DNA from: Proteocatella sp051653405
GTDB lineage: Bacteria > Bacillota > Clostridia > Peptostreptococcales > Filifactoraceae
DNA: 10,094 nucleotides
Direction: 5' to 3'
Assembly (NCBI GenBank): GCA_051653405.1
Contig: JBOFWC010000193.1
Span: forward strand, 1 to 10,094
Shown here: one piece after another, positions 1-7,228 of the stretch
Numbering within the stretch: position 1 is the stretch's first letter
How the letters are laid out: each line of letters opens with the position of its first letter
Notes under the pieces: model-generated
Told to the model about the DNA's origin: nothing
The model's database searches: none
Seen by the model: the letters and a program-made list of their open reading frames with translations, nothing else
Translations under genes and position numbers: made by a program

Positions 1-422
1 AAGAAATGCTCAAAACTCTAGATTTAGGACTTGAAGACAAACTGGCGACTCAGGTTAAATATCTTTCAGGAGGGCAAAGACAGTCACTTTCACTTATAAT
101 GTCCACTATGAAAAAACCAGAGCTTCTGCTTTTAGATGAGCATACTGCAGCACTTGATCCAAAGACTTCAAGAGTGGTTATGGAAAAGACTATGGAGCTT
201 GTAAAAAAAGATAGTATAACGACACTTATGATATCTCACAATCTTAGAGATGCGATAAAATATTCAGATAGAATAATAATGCTTAGAAAAGGCGAAGTAG
301 TACTAGATGTTAGAAGCAGCACTATTTCTGAAAAAGAGCTTATTGAGATTTACAATCGTCAGAATTTAGATGAGGCAGAGGATGCTTCTGAAAATGCAGA
401 TAATTTTGTTATGGCAGGATAA
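1..422 (+). CDS. ABC transporter ATP-binding protein, C-terminal part (partial, 5' end outside window)
   Basis: This is the C-terminal half of an ABC-type ATPase that would power a membrane permease from the cytoplasmic face. The frame is open to the left edge (first full codon at 3), so the Walker A region and true start are missing; about 139 codons remain. Visible motifs are the signature LSGGQRQ (63-83), Walker B LLLLDE with D-loop residues TAALDP (123-158) and the switch histidine in MISHN (H codon 237-239). The LLLLDEHTAALDPKT wording matches the COG1101 ATPase of the putative tryptophan/tyrosine-type uptake system (solute-binding protein, permease, ATPase), from memory of the family. 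The acidic tail after IYNRQ is not conserved. The permease and binding-protein genes would lie to the left and cannot be checked. A strong terminator follows, so this is the last gene of its operon. Being an ABC ATPase is certain; the substrate is not. Confidence 0.93.
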   Translation, partial: EMLKTLDLGLEDKLATQVKYLSGGQRQSLSLIMSTMKKPELLLLDEHTAALDPKTSRVVMEKTMELVKKDSITTLMISHNLRDAIKYSDRIIMLRKGEVVLDVRSSTISEKELIEIYNRQNLDEAEDASENADNFVMAG

Positions 423-437
423 TAATAAATATAGGAC

Positions 438-480
438 AAAAAATGACATTTTCCAAATATTGGAAGTGTCATTTTTTATT
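438..480 (+). terminator. Rho-independent terminator of the ABC transporter operon
   Basis: AATGACA (442-448) pairs with TGTCATT (467-473), and TTCCAA (451-456) pairs with TTGGAA (460-465) around an ATA loop. One T-G wobble and one bulged T lie between the two stems. A run of six T follows from 472. A matching run of six A precedes the stem, so the structure could also stop transcription from the opposite strand. It separates the ABC gene from the two-component operon. Confidence 0.92.
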
Positions 481-521
481 GCAAAAAATACTGGGTAAAA
501 TATAATTAAGCGATTTTAATA

Positions 522-554
522 TTTCATATAATTTTCATATAACTAAGATATCAT
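522..554 (+). promoter_or_regulatory. Promoter of the two-component operon with 11-bp-spaced direct repeats (predicted autoregulatory site)
   Basis: TTTCATA occurs at 522-528 and again at 533-539; the exact repeat extends to 10 bases (TTTCATATAA) at a period of 11. Nine bases after the second copy lies TATCAT (549-554), a -10 one base from consensus. No TTGACA-like -35 is present, so the direct repeat probably substitutes for it as an activator site. The same layout recurs at 2647-2679 and 6574-6606. An OmpR-family dimer binding tandem half-sites is the natural reader. The predicted leader is very short, about 18 nt before the TTG start at 579. Confidence 0.7.
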
Positions 555-578
555 TATGTTTAGATAGGAGGACTAATT

Positions 579-1259
579 TTGAGTATAAATATATTAATTG
601 CCGAAGATGATGTTGCTTTTCGTCAGCTTATACGAGATATATTGAAAAATATGGGGTATGGGATACTGGAAGCTAAGGATGGAAATGAAGCAATAGAACT
701 GTTTTTTTCTGAAGAAAATATTTCACTATGTATTATAGATGTTATGATGCCAATTTATGATGGTTGGGAAGTCTTAAAAGAAATAAGAAAAAAGAGTGAT
801 GTACCTATAATTATGCTTACGGCATTATGCGATGAAATTAATGAAATAAAAGGACTATCAAGTGGGGCAAATGATTATATATCTAAACCATTTTCATATC
901 CAATTTTTGTTGCAAGAGTAGAAGCTTTATTAAGAATAGCAAAAAAAGAAAATTTAAAGAATCAAAATATAGGAGATATTTTTATAGATAGATCAAAGCA
1001 TAAAGTATTGATAGGACATCAAGAGATATCTTTAAATAACAAGGAGTATAATTTATTAATTTATTTTGTAAATAATAATGGGATTGTACTAAATCGTGAA
1101 AAAATACTAGATAATGTTTGGGGTTATGATTTTGATGGAGACATTAGAACTATTGATGCTCATGTGAAAATGCTTCGTAGTAAACTAGGTGATTGTGGAA
1201 ATTACATTAGAACCATTAGAGGAACAGGATATTTATTTGAGGTGAAATATGAAAAATAG
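579..1259 (+). CDS. OmpR/PhoB-family response regulator
   Basis: A 226-aa cytoplasmic transcription factor, phosphorylated by its partner kinase to bind DNA. The receiver domain (residues 2-120) has the acidic pocket E9-D10-D11, phosphoacceptor D54 in CIIDVMMP, switch T81 and K103 in SKPF. The winged-helix output domain covers about 125-226, with the family hallmark R-T-x-D-x-H-x-x-x-L-R followed by the IRTIRGTGY wing. The start is TTG at 579: AGGAGG at 566-571 sits 7 nt upstream and the reading IN(I)LIAEDD begins at once, so no later start makes sense. The kinase gene overlaps the 3' end by 11 nt, showing translational coupling. The promoter carries an 11-bp-spaced direct repeat that also occurs before two downstream genes, so it probably controls itself and its neighbours. 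The family resembles VanR and PhoP regulators; the specific name cannot be fixed from sequence. Confidence 0.95.
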   Translation: MSINILIAEDDVAFRQLIRDILKNMGYGILEAKDGNEAIELFFSEENISLCIIDVMMPIYDGWEVLKEIRKKSDVPIIMLTALCDEINEIKGLSSGANDYISKPFSYPIFVARVEALLRIAKKENLKNQNIGDIFIDRSKHKVLIGHQEISLNNKEYNLLIYFVNNNGIVLNREKILDNVWGYDFDGDIRTIDAHVKMLRSKLGDCGNYIRTIRGTGYLFEVKYEK

Positions 1260-2640
1260 TATTAGATATAAATTGTTTATATTTTTTATGACATTCATAG
1301 CTATTTTTATGTTACTAAGTGTTGTATTAAATATTACACTGCTTGAAAATTATTATGTTTTTAAAAATAGAAACCTGCTAAGTGAACAAACAAAAATAAT
1401 ATATGATACTATGTCAAATAAGGGAAATATTCAAAAGAAAATTGAAGCAATTGACAAAATGGAAAGATTATCGGTATCAATTGCAAGTTCAGATTATTCT
1501 ATTATTACTACATCATTTCCTAAAAAAAATAGTGATTATAGACTTCCGAAAGAGATCGAAGACTTAATAGAAAATAACAATAGCGATGAGATATATGAAG
1601 TTATTAGAAAAGGGGACGAACCTAAAAAACTGGCATATATTATGAGAACGCCAGAAGATAAATATATCATTATAACAAAGCAGATGAAAGGAATTCAAGA
1701 GAGTGTAGAAATTTCAAATCAATTTCATATTATTGCGGGGCTTGCGGTATTTATAATAAGTAGTTTTTTCATTATGATATTTTCAAATAGATTTACAAAG
1801 CCTATTGTTGAAATGAGTAAAATTGCAGATGATATGTCTAATTTAATATTTGATAAAAAAGTTAAAGTTAAAAATAATGATGAATTAGGAATTTTGGGAA
1901 ACAGTATCAATATTTTGTCTGACAAACTAAATATAAGTTTAAATAGACTAAAAAATGACATTGAGTTTCAAAAAACCTTATCTAGAAATATGGCACATGA
2001 ATTAAAAACTCCAATTGGCGTAATAAAGGGTTACTCAGAAGGAATATTGTATGGAGTTGCGGATAATCCAGAAATGAAAAGCAAGTATATAAATACAATT
2101 ATTGATGAATGTGACAGAATGGATAACTTGGTTGTGGAAATGCTTGAATTATCAAGACTAGAAGCTAGAGATTATTGTTTAAATAATATTGACGATTTTC
2201 TAGTAAGTAGCCTTATGGAATCAATAATGCTTAGATTTAGCAATAAAATCAAAGATGAAAATATTAGTTTAGTATATGATACGGATTGTAAGCTTAGATT
2301 AAAAGCAAATTATGAATTAATAGATAGAGCTGTAAGTAATCTGATTTCAAATGCAATAAAATATAATAACGAAGATAAATATATTGAAATTTATATTGAA
2401 GAAGATGAAAAATATATAAAGATAGTTGTTTATAATACTTGTGAAGGAATTGAGGATACTGAGTTTGAAAATATATTTAAACCATTTTATAGGCTTGATA
2501 AAGCGAGGACTCGTTTAAATGGAGGGTATGGACTAGGACTATCTATAGTAAAGACAATTGCTGAGCTTCATTATGGAAGCATATCAGTTGGAAATAAGGA
2601 AAAAGGAATAGAATTTATATTAAAACTTCCTAAAATATAA
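1249..2640 (+). CDS. Membrane-bound sensor histidine kinase, partner of the upstream regulator
   Basis: A 463-aa membrane kinase. Transmembrane helix 1 is about residues 9-32 and helix 2 about 159-179, enclosing an extracytoplasmic sensor region of about 125 residues that I do not recognise. A HAMP linker follows (about 180-233), then the dimerisation/phosphoacceptor domain with H250 in MAHELKTP. The ATPase domain has the N box NLISNAIKYNN (364-374), the F box IFKPFYRLDKAR (409-420) and the G2 box GYGLGLSIVK (426-435). The G1 box reads NTCEGI (396-401) instead of D-x-G-x-G, a variant I associate with VanS-like kinases. There is no cytoplasmic PAS domain, so it differs from classical PhoR. The ATG at 1249 lies inside the regulator gene with GAGGTG at 1239-1244 just upstream. 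No terminator is seen between this gene and the exported-protein genes after it, so read-through is possible. Confidence 0.95.
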   Translation: MKNSIRYKLFIFFMTFIAIFMLLSVVLNITLLENYYVFKNRNLLSEQTKIIYDTMSNKGNIQKKIEAIDKMERLSVSIASSDYSIITTSFPKKNSDYRLPKEIEDLIENNNSDEIYEVIRKGDEPKKLAYIMRTPEDKYIIITKQMKGIQESVEISNQFHIIAGLAVFIISSFFIMIFSNRFTKPIVEMSKIADDMSNLIFDKKVKVKNNDELGILGNSINILSDKLNISLNRLKNDIEFQKTLSRNMAHELKTPIGVIKGYSEGILYGVADNPEMKSKYINTIIDECDRMDNLVVEMLELSRLEARDYCLNNIDDFLVSSLMESIMLRFSNKIKDENISLVYDTDCKLRLKANYELIDRAVSNLISNAIKYNNEDKYIEIYIEEDEKYIKIVVYNTCEGIEDTEFENIFKPFYRLDKARTRLNGGYGLGLSIVKTIAELHYGSISVGNKEKGIEFILKLPKI

Positions 2641-2646
2641 CTTTAA

Positions 2647-2679
2647 TTTCACAAAAATTTCATATTATAGTTTTAGAAT
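2647..2679 (+). promoter_or_regulatory. Predicted activator site and promoter of the exported-protein operon
   Basis: TTTCACA (2647-2653) and TTTCATA (2658-2664) form a direct repeat with an 11-base period. Nine bases later is TAGAAT (2674-2679), a -10 one base from consensus. The spacing is identical to that before the response regulator gene and before the 142-aa gene. No good -35 is present. An alternative -10 (TAATAT at 2681-2686) would lie 17 bases after the TTTCAT of the second half-site. The site starts 7 nt after the kinase stop codon, so the downstream genes can be induced independently of read-through. Confidence 0.68.
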
Positions 2680-2727
2680 TTAATATATGTAGTTATTCTG
2701 TTTATATTCTTAGGAAGGAGTAAAAGT

Positions 2728-4068
2728 ATGAAAATTATAATTAGAAATATAAGTATAATATGTTTATCCATTATTTTTATTAGTACACAAAGTTTAGCTA
2801 AGCAAGACGGATATTCCTTGGAACAAGCCTTGTCAGATAACGCCCAACTTTCTACAATTGCATTCTCCGGGTTAGCATTTATAACTGGAAATAACGGAGC
2901 AGACACATTCATGCCTCCAGGAAAAGTAGCTGATTTTTTTGGATTTCAATATATGAGAGATATCGATGAAGCTGGATATGGTCATAATACTCAGTTTTTG
3001 AGTAGAGCGGCAAATAATATGCTATATATATTAAACGATGAACAAAAGCAAAAACTTATAAATTTAGCAAAAAAACAGGCCCCTTTGTATATAAGCTTTG
3101 CTTACAATAGGTTTCCAATAATGACAGCTTTTAGAGAAAGCTTAGAAGGAAGAAGCAGTCTTAATCAAGAATCAGTAGCTAAATACACATCAAAGCTATA
3201 CGATACAGATGCAGATTTAAGCTATAATCGTGCAGTCATTGTAGGTCAAATTATAAATTCTCTTTCAAAAGAACAAAAATCATATCTTGAAAAAATGAAA
3301 TTTAATAATTTTAATACATGGCCAAATGTTCCAGAAGATATGGAGCTAAAAAAGAGTATGTCAAATACTGAGTTTGTAGCAGTAATGACTTATGCAAGTG
3401 AAATGTTTTCGTGGTATAAGGGAAGTTTAGAAGCAGACACATATTTTTGCCCTGAAAGACACGGAACCTATTTTGGTGGATTTTTTATGAAGGACTATCC
3501 AGCTATGAATAATCCACAATATTTTATTAGCACTTCAGTTACTGGAGACAAAGGAAAGGCTTTTTTAGACATATTAAATATAGAACAAAAAAAATTAATA
3601 GAGAGTATCATAGTAGAACAAAAAGAAGATATTAGAAAGATTGCAGACATTAGAGAAGAAGTATCAAGAGAGCTTAGAAAAGCACAGTTTGGAGATGTAG
3701 TTAACAAAGCGAAGGTTTACGAATTGATAGGACAATATGGTTATTTAGATGGTAAAATTTCAGCATTATATGCACAAAGATTTTCTCAAGTAAATGCAAC
3801 GCTTAGTAGTGAGCAGAAAAAAGAATTATATAGATTAAGAGATTTGGATGTAGTTCCTAAAGGGGGATATCTATTTTCTTCAGAGGTTGCTATGCCAGTA
3901 TTGCCAAATATAGATTTTATGTTTGGAATTGGTCAGATTCCAAGTGATGCAGGAAAATTTAAAGTTCCAGATAATTTTGTGCAAGTAAAACAAAAAATTC
4001 CAAATGAAAAGCCTAAGCCAACAGATGAAAAACTGAAGCCACCTAAAGAGTCTAAAATAGGAGGATAA
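2728..4068 (+). CDS. Exported protein of unknown function: duplicated module with four Spy/CpxP-like LxxEQ motifs
   Basis: I do not recognise a named family for this 446-aa protein. It begins with a signal peptide (hydrophobic residues about 7-20, likely cleavage after SLA at residue 24), so it acts outside the membrane. The mature part is two copies of one module. Residues 58-78 (ADTF...GFQYMRD) match 236-256 (ADTY...GGFFMKD) at the same spacing, with F/Y, K/R and FG positions aligned. Each copy carries two L-[NS]-x-E-Q motifs, at 102-106 and 179-183, then at 283-287 and 359-363. These resemble the LTxxQ motif of the periplasmic stress proteins Spy and CpxP, but the rest of the sequence is not obviously related. 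The last 25 residues are rich in K, P and E, like a wall-spanning or disordered tail; there is no LPxTG. AGGAAGGAG precedes the ATG. The phosphatase gene follows after 4 nt, so the two are co-translated and probably work together. Confidence 0.88.
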   Translation: MKIIIRNISIICLSIIFISTQSLAKQDGYSLEQALSDNAQLSTIAFSGLAFITGNNGADTFMPPGKVADFFGFQYMRDIDEAGYGHNTQFLSRAANNMLYILNDEQKQKLINLAKKQAPLYISFAYNRFPIMTAFRESLEGRSSLNQESVAKYTSKLYDTDADLSYNRAVIVGQIINSLSKEQKSYLEKMKFNNFNTWPNVPEDMELKKSMSNTEFVAVMTYASEMFSWYKGSLEADTYFCPERHGTYFGGFFMKDYPAMNNPQYFISTSVTGDKGKAFLDILNIEQKKLIESIIVEQKEDIRKIADIREEVSRELRKAQFGDVVNKAKVYELIGQYGYLDGKISALYAQRFSQVNATLSSEQKKELYRLRDLDVVPKGGYLFSSEVAMPVLPNIDFMFGIGQIPSDAGKFKVPDNFVQVKQKIPNEKPKPTDEKLKPPKESKIGG

Positions 4069-4072
4069 GTAT

Positions 4073-6556
4073 ATGAAAAAATTAAATATATATATACTAT
4101 TGATTTTAGTTATTATTTTAGGAATAGCATATCAAACTATAGAGGAATCATCAGTATTTGCAGATAAAAGAGGTTTTGATGGTACTGTTATATTGGGAAG
4201 GCCTAAAAATACTAATATTACAGCGAGTATAACTACAAACGAGAAAACTGAGCTGTATATTGCTTATGGAGAAAAAAGCAGTATATACACAAAAAAAACA
4301 GATGTAAAGCTAAGTAGTATTAATGCCCCTGCAGAGTTTTTACTTGAGGGGTTAGTTTCAAATAAAACCTATTATTATGCTATATATTTCAAGCTAAAAG
4401 GTGGGAATGACTACATTAAGTCAGATGAGTATAAATTTGAAACACCAAAAAATAGCGGAAATAGTTTTAATTTTGTTATCCAATCAGACTCGCACTTGCT
4501 CAATAAAGCAGATAAGGAGTTATACAGACAGTCTATGATTAACATGAGTGCGCTTAACCCAGATTTCATGTTTGATTTAGGAGACACATTTTTACTTGAT
4601 AATGGAGGTAGTGATATTAATGAATTATCTCAGGAAAAAGTTGACGAGATATATCGTCAGCAGCTTTCATACTTTGATATAGTAACGAGAAATGCCCCAC
4701 TTTTTTTAGCCATAGGAAATCATGAAAGTGAATATGGAGTTTTGTTAGATGGAACCATAAATAATATTGCAGCTAAGAGTACTATTTCTAGAAAAAAATA
4801 TTATCTAAATCCTATTTTAAATGCGTTCTACTCTGGAAATAAAGAGCAAGAGCCATCACTTGGGAATCCTGAAAATTATTACGCATTTACTTGGGGAGAC
4901 GCTTTGTTTGTAACTATAGACCCTTATAGATACAGTTCAAATGGGGCTACTGAAAATCTAAAAGGAGATGGGTGGGGCTGGACTTTAGGAAAAACACAGT
5001 ACGATTGGTTTAGAACTACGCTTGAAAATAGCAATGCTAAATATAAATTTGTTTTTGCACACCACGCTATAGGCAATATTAGAGGAGGAGCAAATATAGC
5101 AAAGCTTTATGAATGGGGCGGATATGATCAAAAAGGGAAATATTTATTTGATGAAAAACGACCTTCATGGGGAAAGCCAATTCATCAAGTTATGAAGGAT
5201 AATGGAGTAACCATATTTTTCCAAGGGCATGACCATTTATTTGCAAGAGAAGATGTTGATGGGATAGTTTATCAAACATTACCAAAACCTGCTGAAAAAA
5301 TTGCGGACAAACAAACAAATTACAAGTATTATAGCGGAGATATTTTATTAAACTCAGGATTCTTAAATATAAATGTAAGCGAATCTGGGGTCAAGGTTGA
5401 TTATAATAGGAATTATCTTGTAGCAAGCGGAGAGCAGACAACAGGTATAGTATATAGCTATATTGTAGATAAGGATAATAATATTAAGGTTCTTAAGAAT
5501 ACTAAGGACATATTAGAAACTTATGGAAAGAATGATATTTCAAATATAACTAAAAATGATAACTTGAATAAAAATGAAAATAAAATTGATAAAAAAAATA
5601 ATGATAATAAATCCCAAAATGGAGAAAGTTTAGTAACTGGAGCAGTTACTTCAAAAAGCATGAGAAGTGTGCCACAAGATGGATTTTCTTTTGCGGTTGA
5701 AGCAGACCCACACTTTGATGAAAATTACAAGTCTTTTCTAATTAATAAGACAGCATTAAACATAATTAATTCAAGCCCTGATTTTCTTTTAGACTTGGGA
5801 GATGCTTCTATGATTGAAAAATTAGGGAAAACCACAGAAGCTAAAGCTATTCGAAATTCATTAATAGAAGATTATTTTTCAAAGTTTGGAAGCATCCCGA
5901 TAAAAATGGTTACAGGAAATCATGATGTTGAAATTAATACCAAAAAGCCTAATTACTATTCATTTACAAAAAATAATGCTCTTTTTATAATACTTGATCC
6001 ATATTCCTTTACTCAAGAAAAGGTAAGTAAAGCAGGCGGTTGGGCTATGACTTTGGGAAAAACTCAATATGATTGGCTAAAAAACAACTTAGAGTCGAGT
6101 AATGCAAAATTTAAATTTGTTTTCATACACCAACTTACTGGAGGTATAGGGAAAGATAGTCGTGGAGGAGCTGAAGCGGCTGAATTTTATGAGTGGGGAG
6201 GAAATAATGAAAGCGGAGTAGACGAATTTTCAAAAATGAGACCAGGATGGGATATGCCAATACATGATCTTCTAGTAAAAAATAATGTAAATATAGTATT
6301 TCATGGACACGATCATTTTTATGCAAAACAAGAAAAAGAGGGAGTGGTTTATCAGCTTGTACCCCAACCTGGAACTTCGGGAAATAGTGTAAATGACGCA
6401 TATTCTTATGGATACAAAATTGGAACTTTTTTACCATCAGCAGGATATATAAGAGTAGTTGTTTCCTCAGAAGATGCAGTTATTGAATATATAAAAACAG
6501 AAGAAAATACAGCTTCTTCAATTCCAAATGTTTATAGTATATCGAACAAAAAATAA
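4073..6556 (+). CDS. Exported tandem metallophosphoesterase with N-terminal purple-acid-phosphatase-like Fn3 domain
   Basis: An 827-aa exported hydrolase expected to cleave phosphate esters using two metal ions per active site. An N-terminal hydrophobic segment (7-20) is followed by a possible cleavage site after SVFA (residue 30); it may instead serve as a membrane anchor. Residues about 37-125 look like the Fn3-type domain that precedes purple acid phosphatase catalytic domains (ending GLVSNKTYYYAIYF). Catalytic domain 1 has D139-S-H141, G170-D171, GNHE (215-218), H330-H331 and GHDH (385-388). Domain 2 repeats all five motifs: D545-P-H547, G576-D577, GNHD (615-618), H686 and GHDH (745-748). 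The two domains share long stretches such as LGKTQYDW and YEWGG, so they arose by duplication. They are joined by a low-complexity linker rich in N, K and D (about 484-517). Only the first domain is preceded by Fn3. AGGAGG at 4059-4064 overlaps the end of the previous gene. The substrate is unknown; no terminator follows. Confidence 0.93.
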   Translation: MKKLNIYILLILVIILGIAYQTIEESSVFADKRGFDGTVILGRPKNTNITASITTNEKTELYIAYGEKSSIYTKKTDVKLSSINAPAEFLLEGLVSNKTYYYAIYFKLKGGNDYIKSDEYKFETPKNSGNSFNFVIQSDSHLLNKADKELYRQSMINMSALNPDFMFDLGDTFLLDNGGSDINELSQEKVDEIYRQQLSYFDIVTRNAPLFLAIGNHESEYGVLLDGTINNIAAKSTISRKKYYLNPILNAFYSGNKEQEPSLGNPENYYAFTWGDALFVTIDPYRYSSNGATENLKGDGWGWTLGKTQYDWFRTTLENSNAKYKFVFAHHAIGNIRGGANIAKLYEWGGYDQKGKYLFDEKRPSWGKPIHQVMKDNGVTIFFQGHDHLFAREDVDGIVYQTLPKPAEKIADKQTNYKYYSGDILLNSGFLNINVSESGVKVDYNRNYLVASGEQTTGIVYSYIVDKDNNIKVLKNTKDILETYGKNDISNITKNDNLNKNENKIDKKNNDNKSQNGESLVTGAVTSKSMRSVPQDGFSFAVEADPHFDENYKSFLINKTALNIINSSPDFLLDLGDASMIEKLGKTTEAKAIRNSLIEDYFSKFGSIPIKMVTGNHDVEINTKKPNYYSFTKNNALFIILDPYSFTQEKVSKAGGWAMTLGKTQYDWLKNNLESSNAKFKFVFIHQLTGGIGKDSRGGAEAAEFYEWGGNNESGVDEFSKMRPGWDMPIHDLLVKNNVNIVFHGHDHFYAKQEKEGVVYQLVPQPGTSGNSVNDAYSYGYKIGTFLPSAGYIRVVVSSEDAVIEYIKTEENTASSIPNVYSISNKK

Positions 6557-6573
6557 TTAGAATATACTTTTGG

Positions 6574-6606
6574 TTTCACCGGAATTTCATAAAAGAGGTG
6601 TATATT
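6574..6606 (+). promoter_or_regulatory. Predicted activator site and promoter of the small exported repeat protein
   Basis: TTTCACC (6574-6580) and TTTCATA (6585-6591) repeat with an 11-base period, and TATATT (6601-6606) follows after exactly nine bases. This is the third instance in the window of the same architecture. The four bases between half-sites (GGAA) and the nine before the -10 differ from the other two sites, so the half-sites and spacing are conserved rather than the whole stretch being copied. About 40-45 nt of leader would precede the ribosome binding site. Confidence 0.68.
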
Positions 6607-6665
6607 ATTATTTAAAGATAGATGTATTTATTAATTTTATTTAGAGAGTAAAGGAGATATTCATT

Positions 6666-7094
6666 ATGATGAGTAAAAGAATATTTGGTTTAGCATTTGC
6701 GACATTGTTAACTATGACAAGTGTTTTTCCAACTTTTGCAGAGGAAGTATCTGTTAAAAATCCAGACAATAAAATTTTAAAAACAGAAGCAAAAGAAGTA
6801 AAAGTAGCACAAAAAGATGAAAAAGAAGCAGAAACACTTGCAAAACTTCAGGAAAGAGCTGAAAAGCTAGGAATAGATATTTCAGGGCTTTCAAAAGAAG
6901 AAGCAAAGGCAAAAATAAGATTAGCAGTTGAAACTAAGAAGCAAGAAGTAATTCAAGCTCTTTCTGAAAAAGCTGAAAAGCTAGGAGTAGATATTTCAGG
7001 GCTTTCAATTGAAGAAGCAAAGGCAAAAATAGAATCTGCAAAAAGTGAAAAAAAATTAGCTAAAACAAATGAAAAAACATTGAAAACACAGTAA
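6666..7094 (+). CDS. Small exported protein with two near-identical charged repeats, function unknown
   Basis: A 142-aa protein of no family I can name. A signal peptide spans residues 1-25 (hydrophobic 7-20, likely cleavage after PTFA), giving a mature protein of about 117 residues, very rich in K, E and A. Residues 65-84 (AEKLGIDISGLSKEEAKAKI) recur at 103-122 with only two changes, a period of 38 residues. Each unit reads as helix, a GIDISGLS turn, then helix, and most of the chain is predicted helical, so a rod or bundle is likely. The DNA of the two repeats is also almost identical, pointing to recent duplication or gene conversion. There is no wall-sorting signal or cysteine. Two ATG codons are adjacent (6666, 6669); AGGAGA at 6652-6657 favours the first. 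It has its own predicted regulated promoter and terminator, yet sits directly behind the phosphatase gene with no terminator between. I infer it belongs to the same regulon. Confidence 0.85.
   Translation: MMSKRIFGLAFATLLTMTSVFPTFAEEVSVKNPDNKILKTEAKEVKVAQKDEKEAETLAKLQERAEKLGIDISGLSKEEAKAKIRLAVETKKQEVIQALSEKAEKLGVDISGLSIEEAKAKIESAKSEKKLAKTNEKTLKTQ
6858..7031 (+). repeat. Intragenic 60-bp direct repeat, two copies 114 bp apart
   Basis: The stretches 6858-6917 and 6972-7031 encode the two 20-residue repeats. They share long exact runs at DNA level, including the codons for AEKLG, DISGLS and EEAKAKI. Identity at synonymous positions implies recent expansion. Such a repeat could vary in copy number between strains. 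Confidence 0.85.
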
Positions 7095-7134
7095 CTAAAA
7101 TTAGATTATGATTATTTTTAAGTAATGTAATAAG

Positions 7135-7190
7135 AAAGCTAAGTGATTAAAGCTCAGGATATTGAACTTTGTTGCTTAGCTTTTTTATAT
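7135..7190 (+). terminator. Rho-independent terminator after the small exported protein
   Basis: AAAGCTAAG (7135-7143) pairs perfectly with CTTAGCTTT (7175-7183), which runs into a six-T tract from 7181. The enclosed sequence forms a second stem, AAAG (7149-7152) with CTTT (7167-7170) and TCA (7154-7156) with TGA (7163-7165), closed by a GGATAT loop. It ends the transcript of the 142-aa gene and probably any read-through from the phosphatase operon. Confidence 0.85.
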
Positions 7191-7228
7191 AATAAAGACT
7201 AATCTAAATTTTTGGGAGAGAAGTTTTA

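Noticed and set aside
579..2640. Naming the two-component genes vanR/vanS or phoP/phoR
   Set aside because: There are no resistance genes nearby, the kinase lacks the PAS domain of PhoR, and the sensor region is unrecognised, so a specific name would be unsupported.
2673..2912. A 79-codon minus-strand frame with a hydrophobic C-terminal end, overlapping the start of the 446-aa gene
   Set aside because: The hydrophobic part is the antisense reading of the signal-peptide region, and it crosses the predicted promoter. There is no supporting start signal.
6135..6437. A 100-codon open frame on the minus strand inside the second phosphoesterase domain
   Set aside because: It is a shadow of a well-supported gene: no ribosome binding site, and the plus-strand frame carries conserved catalytic motifs across the same bases.
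6557..6600. A possible terminator after the phosphatase gene (CTTTT...AAAAG around 6567-6595)
   Set aside because: The arms pair poorly beyond five bases and no T run follows; the region is better explained as the direct-repeat activator site.
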